Assembly (NCBI RefSeq): GCF_009873495.1
Contig: NZ_CP046703.1
Location: 558,001-622,000, forward strand
Length of the DNA: 64,000 nucleotides
Direction of reading: 5' to 3'
From: Nostoc sp. ATCC 53789
Lineage (GTDB): Bacteria > Cyanobacteriota > Cyanobacteriia > Cyanobacteriales > Nostocaceae
Shown here: piece by piece, positions 62,999 to 64,000 of the stretch
Layout: each line of letters begins with the position of its first letter
Position numbering within the stretch: the stretch's first letter is position 1
Notes under the pieces: model-generated
The model's database searches: none
Seen by the model: only the letters and a program-made list of their open reading frames with translations
What the model was told of the DNA's origin: nothing
Translations under genes and position numbers: made by a program

Positions 62999-64000
62999 TT
63001 AATTTTTGGGGTGAAATGTTTTGATATCGATTTCGGTTTTCAGTACAGTTGGATCATCTGTGTGTTGAATACGAAAACCTAGTTTTTCACAAACTTTTTG
63101 CATACCATAATTGTCAACCAAAATATCAGCAGTGATAGTGCTGAGTTGCTCATCTCGACTGACTTGCAGTAACCTTTGTAGTAACTCGGTTCCTATACCT
63201 TGGCACTGATAGCGATCGCACACCACAATAGCAAATTCTGCTTCATTCGTACCATGTATTTTACTTAACCGCCCGACTGCCAATATTTGCCGTGTCTGCG
63301 TTTCGGGGTTTTGATATTCGACAACTAGGGCTATTTCGCGATCGTAATCAATAAAGCAGATACGTGTTAGGCGTTCATGGGCTACTCTTGACTGGAGTTT
63401 AATTAAGTGAAAATACCTGAAATAAACACTTTGCTCTGAGAGTGTCTTATGAAATTGCACCATCAACGGCTCATCTTCTGGACGGATGGGACGGATGGTA
63501 ACTGGAGTGCCATCTTTCATCGTCCATTTGCTGACATATTGTGTAGGATATGGTCGAATTGCTAACTTTGGTAGTTGGTCTTTTTTAACATCTGGTTCAT
63601 GAAGGATAATCCGCGCATCGAGGGCAATTAATTGTTCAGATGAAGCCAGCAACGGGTTAATATCGATTTCCTTAATCCAACGCTGTTCTACAACTAATTG
63701 ACTAAATACCACCATTAATTGTTCAAGGGCAGCCATATCAACACTTTTGCGTCCCCGGACTCCTTTCAGCGCTTTGTAAATCTGCGTTTGCTCCATCATG
63801 CGCCGCACTAAAGTTGTATTCAGGGGTGGAAGTGCGATCGCGCGATCGTGAAAAACTTCGACTAGTTGTCCTCCTGTGCCAAAAAGCAACACCGGGCCAA
63901 ACTGTGCATCCAGACTACTGCCGATAATCAATTCATAACCGGCCATTTTTACCATCGGCTGCACAGTTACACCTAAGAAGAGTGCTGAGTACTGAGTACT
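62999..64000 (-). CDS. Acyl-CoA synthetase (NDP-forming)/GNAT protein acetyltransferase, C-terminal part
   Basis: The frame is open to the window edge. Residues VTVQPMVKMAGYELIIGSSL, FGPVLLFGTGG and EIDINPLLA belong to the ATP-grasp domain of ADP-forming acyl-CoA synthetase-like proteins. After about residue 160, KDGTPVTIRPIRPEDEPLMV starts a GNAT acetyltransferase domain with the acetyl-CoA loop CDRYQCQGIGTELLQRLL. The architecture matches the Pat-type lysine acetyltransferases of bacteria, which often modify acyl-CoA synthetases. The N-terminal CoA-binding domains lie outside the window. The last codons visible at the edge (STQYSALF) come from a short tandem repeat and may be an in-frame insertion or a boundary. 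Confidence 0.82.
   Translation of the reverse strand, partial: STQYSALFLGVTVQPMVKMAGYELIIGSSLDAQFGPVLLFGTGGQLVEVFHDRAIALPPLNTTLVRRMMEQTQIYKALKGVRGRKSVDMAALEQLMVVFSQLVVEQRWIKEIDINPLLASSEQLIALDARIILHEPDVKKDQLPKLAIRPYPTQYVSKWTMKDGTPVTIRPIRPEDEPLMVQFHKTLSEQSVYFRYFHLIKLQSRVAHERLTRICFIDYDREIALVVEYQNPETQTRQILAVGRLSKIHGTNEAEFAIVVCDRYQCQGIGTELLQRLLQVSRDEQLSTITADILVDNYGMQKVCEKLGFRIQHTDDPTVLKTEIDIKTFHPKN
63981..64000. repeat. GAGTACT tandem repeat at window edge
   Basis: AGTGCTGAGTACTGAGTACT consists of near-perfect 7-bp units (TGAGTAC) and is read in frame with the adjacent gene. It is cut by the window end, so its length is unknown. Confidence 0.6.

Noticed and set aside
1..64000. tRNA, rRNA or riboswitch genes
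   Set aside because: I looked for cloverleaf ends and known riboswitch cores in the gaps and saw none; a covariance-model scan would be needed to be sure.

Overview
The window comes from a filamentous, Nostoc-like cyanobacterium. HIP1 octamers (GCGATCGC) occur throughout, there are many short tandem repeats and small palindromic elements of the type seen in Nostocales, and the gene content fits (nifJ, a plastoquinol-oxidase remnant, cyanobacterial insertion sequences, a large peptide-synthetase cluster). Both ends cut through genes: nifJ at the left, and an acyl-CoA-synthetase/GNAT-type gene at the right.

Left part (1-13.2 kb, minus strand). After nifJ comes a small exported-protein gene split by a 340-bp element with a perfect 10-bp target duplication. 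A compact minus-strand series follows (transcription order): S9 peptidase, thiamine-diphosphate enzyme, flavin amine/L-amino acid oxidase, small protein of unknown function, DyP-type peroxidase, GH13 amylase-like enzyme. Peptidase, oxidase, 2-keto acid decarboxylase-like enzyme and peroxidase could form one degradative or biosynthetic sequence; this is inference.

Middle (14.6-26.4 kb). A protease island holds an M4-like metalloprotease, an emfourin-like inhibitor, a HAD-M28 fusion and a fungalysin-type propeptide gene cut by an IS701-like element. Next come an ABC exporter and a gene graveyard: an IS4-type transposase tail, a broken plastoquinol terminal oxidase, a nonsense-mutated ribosome-hibernation-factor-like gene fused to foreign sequence, and an integrase remnant.

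Main feature (26.9-62.6 kb, all plus strand): an aeruginosin-type nonribosomal peptide cluster. AerA-like A-KR-T starts with an aryl-keto acid, probably reduced to a lactate. AerB-like C-A-T-E carries a textbook leucine code and an epimerase, giving D-Leu. AerD, AerE and AerF homologues (the first two clearly related to bacilysin BacA and BacB) build the bicyclic Choi precursor. Two AerG-type synthetases are present: one C-A-T-C-T beside the Choi genes, and one C-A-T-C, 11 kb downstream, with a proline-like code. Both begin with the same type of condensation domain, suited to a D-Leu donor, so the line may fork to Choi and proline products. Tailoring genes lie between the two: APS kinase, aldo/keto reductase, an orphan peptide-binding protein, a 2OG-Fe(II) oxygenase, a membrane GT-C glycosyltransferase, GtrA, an SGNH-like protein, an MBOAT acyltransferase and a sulfotransferase. 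This set suggests a sulfated, glycosylated and acylated aeruginosin with some steps outside the cytoplasmic membrane. An MFS and an ABC transporter close the cluster.

A recurring theme is the invasion of coding sequence by short repeats. In-frame insertions sit in nifJ and in three synthetases. One is a run of five 8-bp units, a length that shifts the reading frame with each unit gained or lost.
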